From positions 141,688,854 to 141,752,853 of the forward strand of contig JAIOJX010000031.1 of NCBI GenBank assembly GCA_022376925.1: 64,000 nt of DNA, written 5' to 3'. The translations under genes were made by a program, and so were the position numbers. This stretch comes from Tragulus kanchil (taxonomy: Eukaryota > Chordata > Mammalia > Artiodactyla > Tragulidae). Positions 12,121-23,022 of the stretch are shown piece by piece. Within the stretch, counting starts at the first letter, position 1; the number at the start of each line of letters is the position of its first letter. Below the pieces are notes generated by a model that was not told the DNA's origin, did no database searches, and saw nothing but the letters and a program-made list of their open reading frames with translations.

Positions 12121-12220
12121 TTTATCGCCTGCCTGAGTTCTTTCAACCTCCCTGGAAACCAGGGCCTACTATTCTTCTTGTCTTACAGATGAGGAAGCTG
12201 AAACACTGAGAGCCTCAGTG
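12121..12220 (-). repeat. MIR SINE, cut by T4 junction (copy A)
   Basis: The reverse-complement MIR core 'cttacagatgaggaagctga' is present. The element stops at the T4 junction, whereas copy B at 13218-13388 continues. Confidence 0.65.
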
Positions 12221-12741
12221 CAAGGGCTAGGGTTCAATCCTCGGCCAAGGAACTAGATCCTATGTGCCACAACCAATGGTTCACATGCTGTAGCTAAGAC
12301 CCAGTTGAGCCAAATAAATTAATAAATAAATAAGAGATAAAACATTAAAATAAAATTCTTTTTAAAAAAGAGAATATTAAAAAAAAGAACAGATTTTGAT
12401 GTGGGAAGAATTATTTTCTTTCTTAAAAACATTAAAAATAAGTCAAGAAAGGAATAGAAAAAATTCTGTGTTGGTCAGATCTGTCTAAATTTTGTTAACA
12501 ATCTTGAAAAAATTCTTCTAAATAAAAATATCTGAATGCCTTGTCTTAATCATTATCTTTATGATTTACACTTAACACGTAATCTGGAAATCCAAGAACA
12601 ATCTTAATTCCTTTGTCAGTGTTCTCCAGGGTGCTGAGGTCATAAGGATATGAAACTCTCCAAATGTCTTCTCAGGTGCTGGAAGGAGGAGATCCTCTAT
12701 ACTTGAGAAAATGTGATTCTTTGTACACAGAGGGTGCGTAC

Positions 12742-12965
12742 ATGCATGCTAAGTCATTTCAGTCAAATCTGACTCAATGAGACTCTATGGACTGTAGCCC
12801 GCCAGGCTTCTCTGTTCATGGTATTCTCCAGGCAAGAATCCTGGCGTGGGATTGCCATGTCCTTCTCCAGGGAATCTTCCCAACCCAGAGATTGAATCCA
12901 CATGTTTTCTGTCTCCTGCACTGGCAGGCAAATTCTCTAACACTAATGCCACCTGGAAGCCCACA
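12742..12965 (-). repeat. Bov-tA SINE (T4 copy B)
   Basis: Duplicate of 11645-11868, displaced by 1097 bp. Confidence 0.88.
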
Positions 12966-13217
12966 CAGAGGTTACCCTCAGACGTTGGACTTTTGTCCTT
13001 TCACTTTGGGAACTGAAATTGAGAAGATGGCTGTTGGTAGGTCCCAGTGCCTCTCTGATAAAGAGTGAGTTGCTTAGGAGGCAAAGTGTGATTCCCAAAG
13101 ACTGAATCCCATTGGGATTAATAACAACAGCAGTGATAATGATACAAAATAATTTTTAAAAAGCAGTTGCATTTCTTGAGCAATTTACCAAGACTTAGAT
13201 GTTCTGAGAGAGCTCTG

Positions 13218-13388
13218 TTTATCGCCTGCCTGAGTTCTTTCAACCTCCCTGGAAACCAGGGCCTACTATTCTTCTTGTCTTACAGATGAGGAAGCTGAAA
13301 CACTGAGAGCCTCAGTGACTTGTTTAGGGCTTCACAGTTAGATATGCTGAAGCTGGGATGCAGCTCTGGCCTTCCAGAGCCTAAATGT
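13218..13388 (-). repeat. MIR SINE (intact across T4 right edge)
   Basis: Minus-strand MIR with 'cttacagatgaggaagctga' and 'ctgaagctgggatgcagctc'. It continues through the end of T4 copy B into single-copy DNA, so this copy gives the native right-hand context. A poly-A run follows at 13402-13420. Confidence 0.7.
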
Positions 13389-13420
13389 TTCACTGTTTCT
13401 TAAAAAAAAAAAAAAAAAAA

Positions 13421-14285
13421 GAATAAACAGTTGCGGAAGTAGAATATACCCTTCTGAAGTTCTCTTTCTAGACATAATTTGAAATAGATGAAACCTTGTA
13501 ACTCCCAACTTCCTAGATGTGTATAGTCCAATATGGTAGCCATTACCCCCCGGTGGCTAAATGTAAGATGGCTATAATCACATAACATTAAAAATTCAGT
13601 GCTCAGTCACAACAGCCGCATTTCAAGGAGCACGTATGTCTCAAAAGCCTGCTGTACTGAACCCTGAGGATGGAAAACATTTCCACCCTTACAGAAAGCT
13701 CTTTTGGCCACACTGTTGATGAAGAAATCAAGACTCAGAAAGGCAAAGAGGCTTGCTCAAGAGACACAGCATGACTCAAGTTTTGAAAACTGCCTTTCAT
13801 GAGGGCATGTTTTGCTCCTTTCCTTGGTCCTTTATTGCCACTTTCTATACATTTTATTTTATATTTTGGTCTCTGCAATGAGACTTTAAGTTTATCAAGG
13901 GCAAGTAGCATACCTTTTATTGCATCTGTGCCTCACACTCCAACTGCCCAATCCTTACTCCCTTCCAGGCTGAGCACACAGTAGGACCTTTACAAGCCCT
14001 AAACACAGAGTAGGGTCTTCACATCCACTGTCTCCTTGTCTTTCCTACTTTCCACTTTCAAAATGACAGTGGGCATTCTGGCAAACGTCAAGCTTCCAGT
14101 TTAAGTAAAAAGTGTTATTCTAATTTTTTTTTTTTTTTTTTTGAGCTGGCCAACTTAATAGCATAGTGCAGAAAGATGGTTTTTATTTGAAGATCTCCAA
14201 GGACTAGTATGTACAGTGAGGGGAGAGAGGCTGAGGGGACCTCTTGTGTTTGCCTTTCTCGAAGCGAGAGTGGGGGTACTGGGTG
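13421..14285. other. Mostly unique; weak MIR and L2 traces
   Basis: Possible minus-strand MIR at 13690-13790 ('aagaaatcaagactcagaaa'). L2-like 3' end at 13850-14000 ('atcaagggcaagtagcata', 'tgagcacacagtagg'). A T run of 19 lies at 14124-14142. No gene seen. Confidence 0.45.
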
Positions 14286-14351
14286 TGGACTTGGACCTTC
14301 AGCACCTGGGCTCTAACTTGGTCTTGTAAGACTCTTAATCAGGTCTTGTTA

Positions 14352-14500
14352 GATGTATAGACCTTGGAGCCTGCAAGATCTGGGCCGTGGCTCCAGTTTT
14401 AGGAGGTAACAGCTGTGTAAGCTTAGACAATTTATGCAACCTTTCTGAGCCTGCATTTTGTAGTTTATAAGGAGGAGTTTGACTTTCTTAGATCAGGAAG
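14352..14500 (+). repeat. MIR SINE (T5 copy A)
   Basis: Diverged MIR: 'agaccttggagcctgcaaga', 'agctgtgtaagcttagacaa' and 'ctttctgagcctgcattttg'. Duplicated at 15445-15593. Confidence 0.65.
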
Positions 14501-14582
14501 TATCTTGGCAGTAACCCGTGTCAACGACCAGTAAGGACTCTAGCCCATGACCTAACACACACAGTGGTTTTCATTGCCCCCT

Positions 14583-14735
14583 TGTAAATTACTTATTATT
14601 TATCACCTTCATTGGACTGAAAGTGTCTCAAGGGCAGGGATCATGTCTGTCTCATTCCCTGCTGTACCTGTAGGGTATAATTTCCAGCCCTACAGTAGAT
14701 GTTGACTAAATATCTGTTCAAATAATGAAAGAATA
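14583..14735 (+). repeat. L2 LINE 3' end (T5 copy A)
   Basis: 'ggactgaaagtgtctcaagg', 'gcagggatcatgtctgtc' and 'tagatgttgactaaatatct' match the L2 3' terminal consensus. Duplicated at 15676-15828. Confidence 0.7.
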
Positions 14736-15444
14736 TTTTAGTTTCAGAAAAAGTCTGTGTTACAAGGACACTTAAAAGTTTATCCATCAGATGTAAACTC
14801 TCCAACTATAAGTTTTGTCAAGCAGTTGTCTGGCCACTGTTTGAATGCCTCCAATGATGAGGAGCTCACTCCCTACACATGGCTTTTTTTTTTCATTCTG
14901 GACCCCTCTATTGGACTGCAGGACAATCACACACGCCCGTCTGAACCACTCACAGGAAATGGGACGCTCCTCCAGTATATCCGGCTGTGTTGCTCAGCCA
15001 CTCATCTCTTGTCCTCAGTAGAAACAAGACTGTACAAAGTGACTCTCCAGCCAGCTCTGTGGAATTTCATGCCTATCATTGGGGGTGGGGAGGGAGAAGT
15101 GGAAAAATGAACCAAGAGAATCTGGCTATAAAACACATTACCTGCATTTATGGTCTTTGTGCCCCAAGGCCTGGGATAAAGTGAAGAAGGAAAAACATTC
15201 CACTCTGGCTCTCAGTGACCCCTAAAAGAAACCCCCCGTGGAGTCATTTAGGATAGTAATTTAAGTATAAACTCAACCCTGCGTTCCTAACCTTCCCTCC
15301 AGGAGCCTCACAATGATCGGTACCAAATTGATTGAAAATGTGGCCCAGAACCCCCCTCGTCAGGAGTCATTTAGGAATTGGACCTGGACCTTCAGCACCT
15401 GGGCTCTAACTTGGTCTTGTAAGACTCTTAATCAGGTCTTGTTA

Positions 15445-15593
15445 GATGTATAGACCTTGGAGCCTGCAAGATCTGGGCCGTGGCTCCAGTTTTAGGAGGT
15501 AACAGCTGTGTAAGCTTAGACAATTTATGCAACCTTTCTGAGCCTGCATTTTGTAGTTTATAAGGAGGAGTTTGACTTTCTTAGATCAGGAAG
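15445..15593 (+). repeat. MIR SINE (T5 copy B)
   Basis: Duplicate of 14352-14500. Confidence 0.65.
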
Positions 15594-15675
15594 TATCTTG
15601 GCAGTAACCCGTGTCAACGACCAGTAAGGACTCTAGCCCATGACCTAACACACACAGTGGTTTTCATTGCCCCCT

Positions 15676-15828
15676 TGTAAATTACTTATTATTTATCACC
15701 TTCATTGGACTGAAAGTGTCTCAAGGGCAGGGATCATGTCTGTCTCATTCCCTGCTGTACCTGTAGGGTATAATTTCCAGCCCTACAGTAGATGTTGACT
15801 AAATATCTGTTCAAATAATGAAAGAATA
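15676..15828 (+). repeat. L2 LINE 3' end (T5 copy B)
   Basis: Duplicate of 14583-14735. Confidence 0.7.
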
Positions 15829-16443
15829 TTTTAGTTTCAGAAAAAGTCTGTGTTACAAGGACACTTAAAAGTTTATCCATCAGATGTAAACTCTCCAACT
15901 ATAAGTTTTGTCAAGCAGTTGTCTGGCCACTGTTTGAATGCCTCCAATGATGAGGAGCTCACTCCCTACACATGGCTTTTTTTTTTCATTCTGGACCCCT
16001 CTATTGGACTGCAGGACAATCACACACGCCCGTCTGAACCACTCACAGGAAATGGGACGCTCCTCCAGTATATCCGGCTGTGTTGCTCAGCCACTCATCT
16101 CTTGTCCTCAGTAGAAACAAGACTGTACAAAGTGACTCTCCAGCCAGCTCTGTGGAATTTCATGCCTATCATTGGGGTGGGAGGAGAAGTGGAAAAATGA
16201 ACCAAGAGAATCTGGCTATAAAACACATTACCTGCATTTATGGTCTTTGTGCCCCAAGGCCTGGGATAAAGTGAAGAAGGAAAAACATTCCACTCTGGCT
16301 CTCAGTGACCCCTAAAAGAAACCCCCCGTGGAGTCATTTAGGATAGTAATTTAAGTATAAACTCAACCCTGCGTTCCTAACCTTCCCTCCAGGAGCCTCA
16401 CAATGATCGGTACCAAATTGATTGAAAATGTGGCCCAGAACCC

Positions 16444-16745
16444 TTCCAGATGAGGGCCAGGCTCAGAGAAATAAAAAGCTAAGGGCATGTTGCTATGGTA
16501 TTAAAATCAAGAGAGTATGCACGAATCTCAAACTGTGCACAGAAAGTATGTTCTTTTTGTATGCCCTGCCCATGAAAGGCTAAGCCAGCAAAAGTCATTA
16601 AAATGTCAGACAGGGAGCTGGGTGGGAAAAACGCATATTTAAAAGTAAACATGTAGCCCTGTGACAATTGTGTTCCTTGAAAAGCTAAAGATGATGGAGA
16701 GAAAGGAAAAAGAATTGGGAATAAAGAGAAAGTCAGGGAGAAAGG
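16444..16745. other. Unique sequence, no gene seen
   Basis: No recognised repeat or coding signal. Confidence 0.5.
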
Positions 16746-16951
16746 AGGCTTCCCCCATGGCTCAGCGATAAAGACCTGCCTGCAATGCAGGGCTGCAGCA
16801 GCTGCAGATTCAATCCTTGGATCGGGAAGATTGCCCCGAGGAGGGCAGGGCAACCCACTCCAGCATTCTTGCCTGGAGAATCCCATGGACAGAGGCGCCT
16901 GGCGGAGTACAGTCCAAAGGGTCGCAAAGAGTCAGACACGACCACACATGC
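16746..16951 (+). repeat. Bov-tA SINE
   Basis: Plus-strand Bov-tA: head 'cttcccccatggctcagcga', then 'gcaacccactccagcattct', 'cttgcctggagaatcccatg' and 'gtcgcaaagagtcagacacg'. A short insertion of CAG-rich sequence lies near 16790-16806. Confidence 0.92.
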
Positions 16952-17199
16952 AAGGGGAGAGTGGGCTCCGTGGCTTCTTTCTCGCCTGGTCTTTAAGGTT
17001 GAGGAAATGGCTTCATCATCCATTCATTCACTTGAACTGAGCACCTAGGAGCCATCTTTGTTTTTTTCCTTTCATTAGTCCCCTGCCAGCAGATTCTGAG
17101 TCCTGACTTATCTCCAAAACGTGAAGTTGCCAGTAGTATCTCTTCTTTGGCCTTCGACGTAGTCATGTCTTAAGTTAGTCCTTTTTCCTATCACCACTG

Positions 17200-17349
17200 C
17201 CACTGCCTAGGTTCAAGACACCGTCATCACTTGGCTGGACTATGCCAGAGTTTCCAGGTGTCCTCCTTTTCCTTCTCTTGTCTTCTTTCAGTCCTTTATT
17301 CTTTTCATTAGATATCTAGGTGGACCATGTCAATCCCCTGCTTAATGTA
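17200..17349 (+). repeat. L2 LINE fragment interrupted by mariner
   Basis: 'gaccatgtcaatcccctgct' resembles the L2 3' region that precedes 'taaaacccttcaatgg' in other copies. It stops at the mariner insertion point. Weak. Confidence 0.4.
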
Positions 17350-17436
17350 TTGGGTTGGCCAAAAAGCTCCTTTGGTTTTTAAGTAAAAAAATAGAAGACA
17401 CATTTTTCATTTTCACCAAGAACTTTATTGAACAAC

Positions 17437-17873
17437 TTATTCCCCATTTTGTTCCGCTGCCTCTTGCCTTCTTTCAGGCAACTTCATAATTCCATCTTCC
17501 CCAAACTTTTTATCTTTTTGAGCCAAGAACTGTTCCAGGTGCCTTTTAACAATCTTCCAGGGAATGGAAATTTTTTCCATTAAGAGAATTTGGTAAAGAC
17601 AGAAACAAATGGAAATTCTAAGGTGCAATGCTTGGTGAGTGCCGCAGGTAACTTAGAACTTCCCAGCCAAGCTGTGATAGTTTTTGCCTGGTCATCAAAG
17701 AAACAGGCAGTCTTGCATTATCCTGATGGAAGATTATACATTTTCTGTTGATTAATTCTGGATGCTTTTTGTTGAGTGCTGCTTTCGGTTGATCTAATTA
17801 GAGGCAGTACTTGTTGAAATTAATCATTTGATTTTCTGGAAAGAGCTCATGATAGAGGACTTCCTTCTAATCC

Positions 17874-17917
<44 letters not shown>

Positions 17918-18480
17918 CATCACCTTATTTGGATGAAGACTGGACTTTGGTGTGGTTGGTAGTGGTTCATTTCATTTGCCCTAGGATCACTTCTATTCCA
18001 TGTTACTGAAGAGTATCCATTTTTCATTGCCTGGCATATTTGTTTTAAAAATGGAATGTTTTCATTACATTTCAGTGAGCATCGTAGGCAGAAGTACGAT
18101 CAAGTTTTTTGTTTGTTCGTTTAACTTACATGGAACCCAAACATCAAAGCAATGAACACTTTCAGCACTTGATTTGGATATTTTGAGTTTGCTAGCTATC
18201 TCCTGTGTGGTATAGTGCTGATGTCTCAGTTTTATTGCTATCAACTCTAGTTGGTCTGCCTGGCTATGGAGCATTGTCTAGCAAGAAATCTTCAGCATAA
18301 AGCTTCTCACACCACTTTTGACATGCTCGATCAGTCACAGCACCTTCTCATACACTGCACAGTTCATTTTTATGCCTTTCAGTTGCATTCTTACCTTTCT
18401 TAAAATAATAAAGCCTAATACACTAAAAATATTGCTTTCTTCCTTCCATCTTCAATTTTAGCTACATAAAAATTCACCAC
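17437..18480 (-). pseudogene. Mariner transposase remnant
   Basis: The N-terminal helix-turn-helix part is read at 18274-18065, with 'YTTQEIASKLKISKSSAE' and a 'VWVPCKLNE' segment comparable to the mariner WVPHEL motif. The C-terminal part is at 17628-17437 ('DGIMKLPERRQEA', 'EQNGE'). The region between is out of frame and interrupted by stops and a (CA)n tract, so the gene is inactive. Family assignment is firm; it has no expected activity. Confidence 0.88.
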
Positions 18481-18496
18481 TTTTGATAATTTTTTT

Positions 18497-18820
18497 GGAA
18501 AGATTTTATTTATTTATTTATTTATTGGAAGGGGGAGGGTTGGGGAGGGAGGGGTTGGGCGGGCCACTTCTCTTGGTCTTTCATTTATCTATTTTTCATC
18601 CATTTTTGTTCTTTGACCCGTGTGGGCCTCCCATTGTGGTGGCCTCTGTTGTCGCAGAGCACCGGCTTTGGGCGCATGCGCTCCAGAGCTCCAGCTCGGT
18701 AATTGGACACATCGGTCCAGCCGCTCCGCAGCACGTGGTATCTTCCCAGGCCAGGGATCGAACCAGAGCCCCTTGCAATGCAAGGCGGTGTCCTTACCCA
18801 CTGGACCACCAGGGAAGCCC
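18497..18820 (-). repeat. Composite CHR-like SINE nested in mariner
   Basis: A full-length minus-strand copy. The tRNA-like head is at the right end (near 18820, box B region near 18757), and the T-rich tail is at 18497-18524. The 3' tail includes the shared 'gggaggggttgggcgggcca' segment. Imperfect target-site duplications of about 17 bp (cacttttg-a/g-taatttttt) flank it at about 18480-18496 and 18821-18837. It inserted after the mariner. Confidence 0.92.
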
Positions 18821-18983
18821 CACTTTTGGTAATTTTTTAATGCGCTCTGATATGGCAGTTGTCACAGTGTTTCATAAAATCTAACAGAATTGTTTCAAAT
18901 GAAAGTAAAGACAACAAAGCGCTACTCAAGCCAACACATGGAACCGAACTAACAAATGTTTTGGCCAACTCAATTCTTCAGTT

Positions 18984-19196
18984 ATGAATCTGGCAAAGAC
19001 CTGGTGGCTAAGACAGTAAAGAATCTGTCTGCAGTGCAGGAGACCTGGGTTTGATCCCTGGGTTGGGAAGATCTCCTGGAGAATGGAGTGGCTACCCATT
19101 CCAGTAGTCTTGCCTGGAGAATCCCATGGACAGAGGAGCCTGGTGGCCTACAATCTATGGGGTCACAAAGAGTTGAACATGACCGAAAGACCAGGT
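18984..19196 (+). repeat. Bov-tA SINE
   Basis: Plus-strand Bov-tA with box B-like 'gggtttgatccctgg', 'cttgcctggagaatcccatg' and 'ggggtcacaaagagttg'. It lies 10 bp from the mariner end. Confidence 0.9.
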
Positions 19197-19299
19197 ACAC
19201 ACACATGAACAACTGTATATGAAAAAAATTAGAGAATAGAAGGCAAAGATACATTTCTAGAAACCCATAGCCTTCCAAGACTGAACAATGAAGGGTGGT

Positions 19300-19845
19300 A
19301 AATACAGCCTTCACATACTCTTTGGCCAATTTTGAAGCAGTCCATTGTTCCATGTCATGTTCTGTTACTTCTTGACCAGCATCCAGGTTTCTCAGGAGAC
19401 AGGTAAGGTGGTCTGGTATTCCTATCACTTTAAGAGTTTTCAACAGTTGGTTGTGATCCACACAGTTGAAGGCTTTAGCATAGTCCACAAAGCAGAAGTA
19501 GCTGTTTTGCTGGAATTTCCTTTTATTTTCCGGAATTTCCTTTTTTCCCTCTATGATCCAATGGATGTTGGCAATTTGATCTCAGGTTCTCTGTGCTTTC
19601 TAAATCCAGCTTTTATGTCTGCAGATTCTCAGTTCACGTACTATTGAAGCCTAGATGGAAGGATTTGGGGCATTCATTACCTTGCTAGTGCGGGAGCACA
19701 ATTTTATGATAGTTTGAACATTCTTTGGCATTGCCTTTCTTTGGGATTGGAACGAAAACTTTCTCCAGTCCTGTGACTACTGCTAAGTTTCCCAAATTTG
19801 CTGGCATATTGAGTGGAGCACTTTCACAGCATTGGTGTTTATCAA
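19300..19845 (-). pseudogene. BovB LINE reverse transcriptase fragment (T6 copy A)
   Basis: Minus-strand translation gives 'MDYAKAFNCVDHNQLLKTLK' and 'IGIPDHLTCLLRNLDAGQE', the BovB reverse transcriptase palm region. Upstream on that strand is 'KKGNAKECSNYHKIVLPH' in another frame. The catalytic YADD segment is absent and frames are broken, so it is dead. The element is truncated at both ends. Confidence 0.93.
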
Positions 19846-19866
19846 AAATTAATCTTCTGTGAATCA

Positions 19867-20352
19867 AAGCACATTATCAACAGAGTGAAAAGGCAAACCA
19901 CAGAATCAGAAAAAATATGTTCAAAATGTATATCTGATAAGGGATTAATATCCAGAATACATAAAAAAACACCTGAAAGTCAATAACTAAAAAGATGAAA
20001 GCCCAGTCCAAAAATAAGCAAAAGACATGAACAGACATTTTTTCAAAGAAGATATACAAATGGTCAATAAATACATGAAAAGATGCTCATCATTATTATT
20101 CATCAAGAAAATGTGAACCAAAATTACATTGAGATTCCATTTTAGATGGCTGTTTTAAAAATCAGAAAATACTAAGTGTGAGCTTTAAGGTAGAGAAATT
20201 AGAATCCTCATGCATTGCCAGTGGGCATATAAAACGGTTCAGTCACTGTGGAAAAAAATTAGAGCAGTTCCTCAAAAAATTAAACATATAATTACCACAT
20301 GATCCAGCAGTTTCACTTCTGGGTATAAGCCCAAAAGAATGCAAAGTAGTCT
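19867..20352 (+). pseudogene. L1 ORF2 3' part, cut by T6 junction
   Basis: Plus-strand L1 with the conserved nucleotide blocks 'gggattaatatccagaatac' and 'gatccagcagtttcacttct'. It ends at the T6 junction and continues properly only in copy B. Confidence 0.85.
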
Positions 20353-20408
20353 CAAAGATACATTTCTAGAAACCCATAGCCTTCCAAGACTGAACAATGA
20401 AGGGTGGT

Positions 20409-20954
20409 AAATACAGCCTTCACATACTCTTTGGCCAATTTTGAAGCAGTCCATTGTTCCATGTCATGTTCTGTTACTTCTTGACCAGCATCCAGGTTTC
20501 TCAGGAGACAGGTAAGGTGGTCTGGTATTCCTATCACTTTAAGAGTTTTCAACAGTTGGTTGTGATCCACACAGTTGAAGGCTTTAGCATAGTCCACAAA
20601 GCAGAAGTAGCTGTTTTGCTGGAATTTCCTTTTATTTTCCGGAATTTCCTTTTTTCCCTCTATGATCCAATGGATGTTGGCAATTTGATCTCAGGTTCTC
20701 TGTGCTTTCTAAATCCAGCTTTTATGTCTGCAGATTCTCAGTTCACGTACTATTGAAGCCTAGATGGAAGGATTTGGGGCATTCATTACCTTGCTAGTGC
20801 GGGAGCACAATTTTATGATAGTTTGAACATTCTTTGGCATTGCCTTTCTTTGGGATTGGAACGAAAACTTTCTCCAGTCCTGTGACTACTGCTAAGTTTC
20901 CCAAATTTGCTGGCATATTGAGTGGAGCACTTTCACAGCATTGGTGTTTATCAA
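20409..20954 (-). pseudogene. BovB LINE reverse transcriptase fragment (T6 copy B)
   Basis: Duplicate of 19300-19845, displaced by 1109 bp. Confidence 0.93.
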
Positions 20955-20976
20955 AAATTAATCTTCTGTGAATCAA

Positions 20977-21920
20977 AGCACATTATCAACAGAGTGAAAA
21001 GGCAAACCACAGAATCAGAAAAAATATGTTCAAAATGTATATCTGATAAGGGATTAATATCCAGAATACATAAAAAAACACCTGAAAGTCAATAACTAAA
21101 AAGATGAAAGCCCAGTCCAAAAATAAGCAAAAGACATGAACAGACATTTTTTCAAAGAAGATATACAAATGGTCAATAAATACATGAAAAGATGCTCATC
21201 ATTATTATTCATCAAGAAAATGTGAACCAAAATTACATTGAGATTCCATTTTAGATGGCTGTTTTAAAAATCAGAAAATACTAAGTGTGAGCTTTAAGGT
21301 AGAGAAATTAGAATCCTCATGCATTGCCAGTGGGCATATAAACGGTTCAGTCACTGTGGAAAAAATTAGAGCAGTTCCTCAAAAAATTAAACATATAATT
21401 ACCACATGATCCAGCAGTTTCACTTCTGGGTATAAGCCCAAAAGAATGCAAAGTAGTCTCAAAGAGATACCTGTACACCCATGTTCATAGCAACACGATT
21501 CACATAGTCCAAAGGGGAAGCAAATATCCATTGACAATGAATGGATAAGCATAATGTGGGTACTTACATTCAAAAAGATGAAATTCTGATGAATCTTGAA
21601 GATATTATGCTGAGTGAAACAAGCCATGAAAGGACAAATATCATATGATGGCATTTGTCACAGATATCTAGCATAGCCAAATGCATAGACAGAAATGAGG
21701 ATGCAGGTTACCAGGGGCTATGGGAAATGTGAGGGGATGGGGAATTAGCGTTTACTAGGTGCAGAGTTTTAGTTTGGGATGACAAAAAACTTCTGGAGTT
21801 GGATAGTGATGATGGTTTCACAATAATGTGAATGTATTTAATGACACCTAATCATGCAATTTGAATGTCTGATGTGTTCCGTTTTATGTTATATATGTTT
21901 TACTGAAAGTAAAAATATAT
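20977..21920 (+). pseudogene. L1 ORF2 end and 3' UTR (middle copy)
   Basis: Runs from the ORF2 3' end ('cacttctgggtataagccca', 'ctgtacacccatgttcatag') into an old L1 3' UTR ('gggatggggaattagcg', 'gttttatgttatatatgtt'). Frames are broken. The right part is repeated at 22149-23016 through T7. Confidence 0.88.
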
Positions 21921-21926
21921 TCTCTT

Positions 21927-22147
21927 ATGAAGAAAAAAATGCTTCAATGGCTTCTCATCACACCTGGAATAAAATCTAATTCTCTCCCGTGGCCTGTGAG
22001 GTCTTCCAATACCTGGTCCCTGCTGACCTTCTTGCCCTCACCTGATACCACTCTCTCCTTCATTTACTGCACTTCAGTCACATTGGTTTTTCTCTCTTGC
22101 CTTAACACACAAAGAGTTCTTCTGCCATTGGGTCTTTGCATTAACTG
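21927..22147 (+). repeat. L2 LINE 3' region (T7 copy A, cut)
   Basis: 'caatggcttctcatcacacc', 'ggaataaaatctaattctct' and 'gggtctttgcattaactg' match the L2 3' end. It is cut at the T7 junction. Confidence 0.75.
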
Positions 22148-22148
22148 A

Positions 22149-23016
22149 ATTAATATCCAGAATACATAAAAACACCTGAAAGTCAATAACTAAAAAGATG
22201 AAAGCCCAGTCCAAAAATAAGCAAAAGACATGAACAGACATTTTTTCAAAGAAGATATACAAATGGTCAATAAATACATGAAAAGATGCTCATCATTATT
22301 ATTCATCAAGAAAATGTGAACCAAAATTACATTGAGATTCCATTTTAGATGGCTGTTTTAAAAATCAGAAAATACTAAGTGTGAGCTTTAAGGTAGAGAA
22401 ATTAGAATCCTCATGCATTGCCAGTGGGCATATAAAACGGTTCAGTCACTGTGGAAAAAAATTAGAGCAGTTCCTCAAAAAATTAAACATATAATTACCA
22501 CATGATCCAGCAGTTTCACTTCTGGGTATAAGCCCAAAAGAATGCAAAGTAGTCTCAAAGAGATACCTGTACACCCATGTTCATAGCAACACGATTCACA
22601 TAGTCCAAAGGGGAAGCAAATATCCATTGACAATGAATGGATAAGCATAATGTGGGTACTTACATTCAAAAAGATGAAATTCTGATGAATCTTGAAGATA
22701 TTATGCTGAGTGAAACAAGCCATGAAAGGACAAATATCATATGATGGCATTTGTCACAGATATCTAGCATAGCCAAATGCATAGACAGAAATGAGGATGC
22801 AGGTTACCAGGGGCTATGGGAAATGTGAGGGGATGGGGAATTAGCGTTTACTAGGTGCAGAGTTTTAGTTTGGGATGACAAAAAACTTCTGGAGTTGGAT
22901 AGTGATGATGGTTTCACAATAATGTGAATGTATTTAATGACACCTAATCATGCAATTTGAATGTCTGATGTGTTCCGTTTTATGTTATATATGTTTTACT
23001 GAAAGTAAAAATATAT
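22149..23016 (+). pseudogene. L1 ORF2 end and 3' UTR (T7 copy B)
   Basis: Third partial copy of the same L1 fragment, beginning abruptly at 'attaatatccagaatac'. Confidence 0.88.
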
Positions 23017-23022
23017 TCTCTT

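Larger units (their letters stand above)
11122..13317. repeat. Tandem duplication T4, unit about 1.10 kb
   Basis: Copy A is 11122-12220 and copy B is 12221-13317, offset 1097-1099 bp. The junction falls in a 5 bp microhomology, CAGTG, shared by the left flank, the join and the right flank. Copy B has one fewer G in 'aagggg' and one fewer A in an A run. Confidence 0.95.
14286..16443. repeat. Tandem duplication T5, unit about 1.07 kb
   Basis: Copy A is 14286-15353 and copy B is 15379-16443, offset 1093 falling to 1090. About 25 bp of filler (15354-15378) contains 'ggagtcatttagga', which also occurs inside the unit near 15240. The only differences noted are three G bases near 15084. Confidence 0.95.
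17350..18973 (-). mobile_element. Near full-length mariner with nested SINE
   Basis: Terminal inverted repeats are visible: TTGGGTTGGCCAAAA at the left end and TTTTGGCCAACTCAA at the right end (one mismatch). A TA dinucleotide precedes the left end; the right TA is mutated. Removing the nested SINE and its target-site copy leaves about 1.28 kb, the normal length of a mammalian mariner. A (CA)n microsatellite lies at 17877-17915. The transposase runs on the minus strand and is broken. Confidence 0.93.
19244..21465. repeat. Tandem duplication T6, unit about 1.11 kb
   Basis: Copy A is 19244-20352 and copy B is 20353-21465, offset 1109 falling to 1107. The junction shares the 6 bp microhomology CAAAGA with both flanks. 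Copy B is missing single A bases in 'tataaaacgg' and 'gaaaaaaatt'. The unit carries a BovB fragment and the left part of an L1. Confidence 0.95.

Noticed and set aside
14757..16200. Pair of 116-117 codon ORFs
   Set aside because: They lie in T5, after an L2 end, with no domain. The copies differ by an in-frame G-run loss, which looks like sequencing error rather than selection.
17877..17915. (CA)n as a Z-DNA regulatory site
   Set aside because: It is an ordinary microsatellite inside a dead mariner. Nothing nearby suggests a promoter.
18982..19488. 168-codon minus-strand ORF with reverse transcriptase motifs
   Set aside because: It fuses a BovB fragment to unrelated sequence and a Bov-tA SINE. 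It is a chance fusion of repeats, annotated as pseudogene fragments instead.
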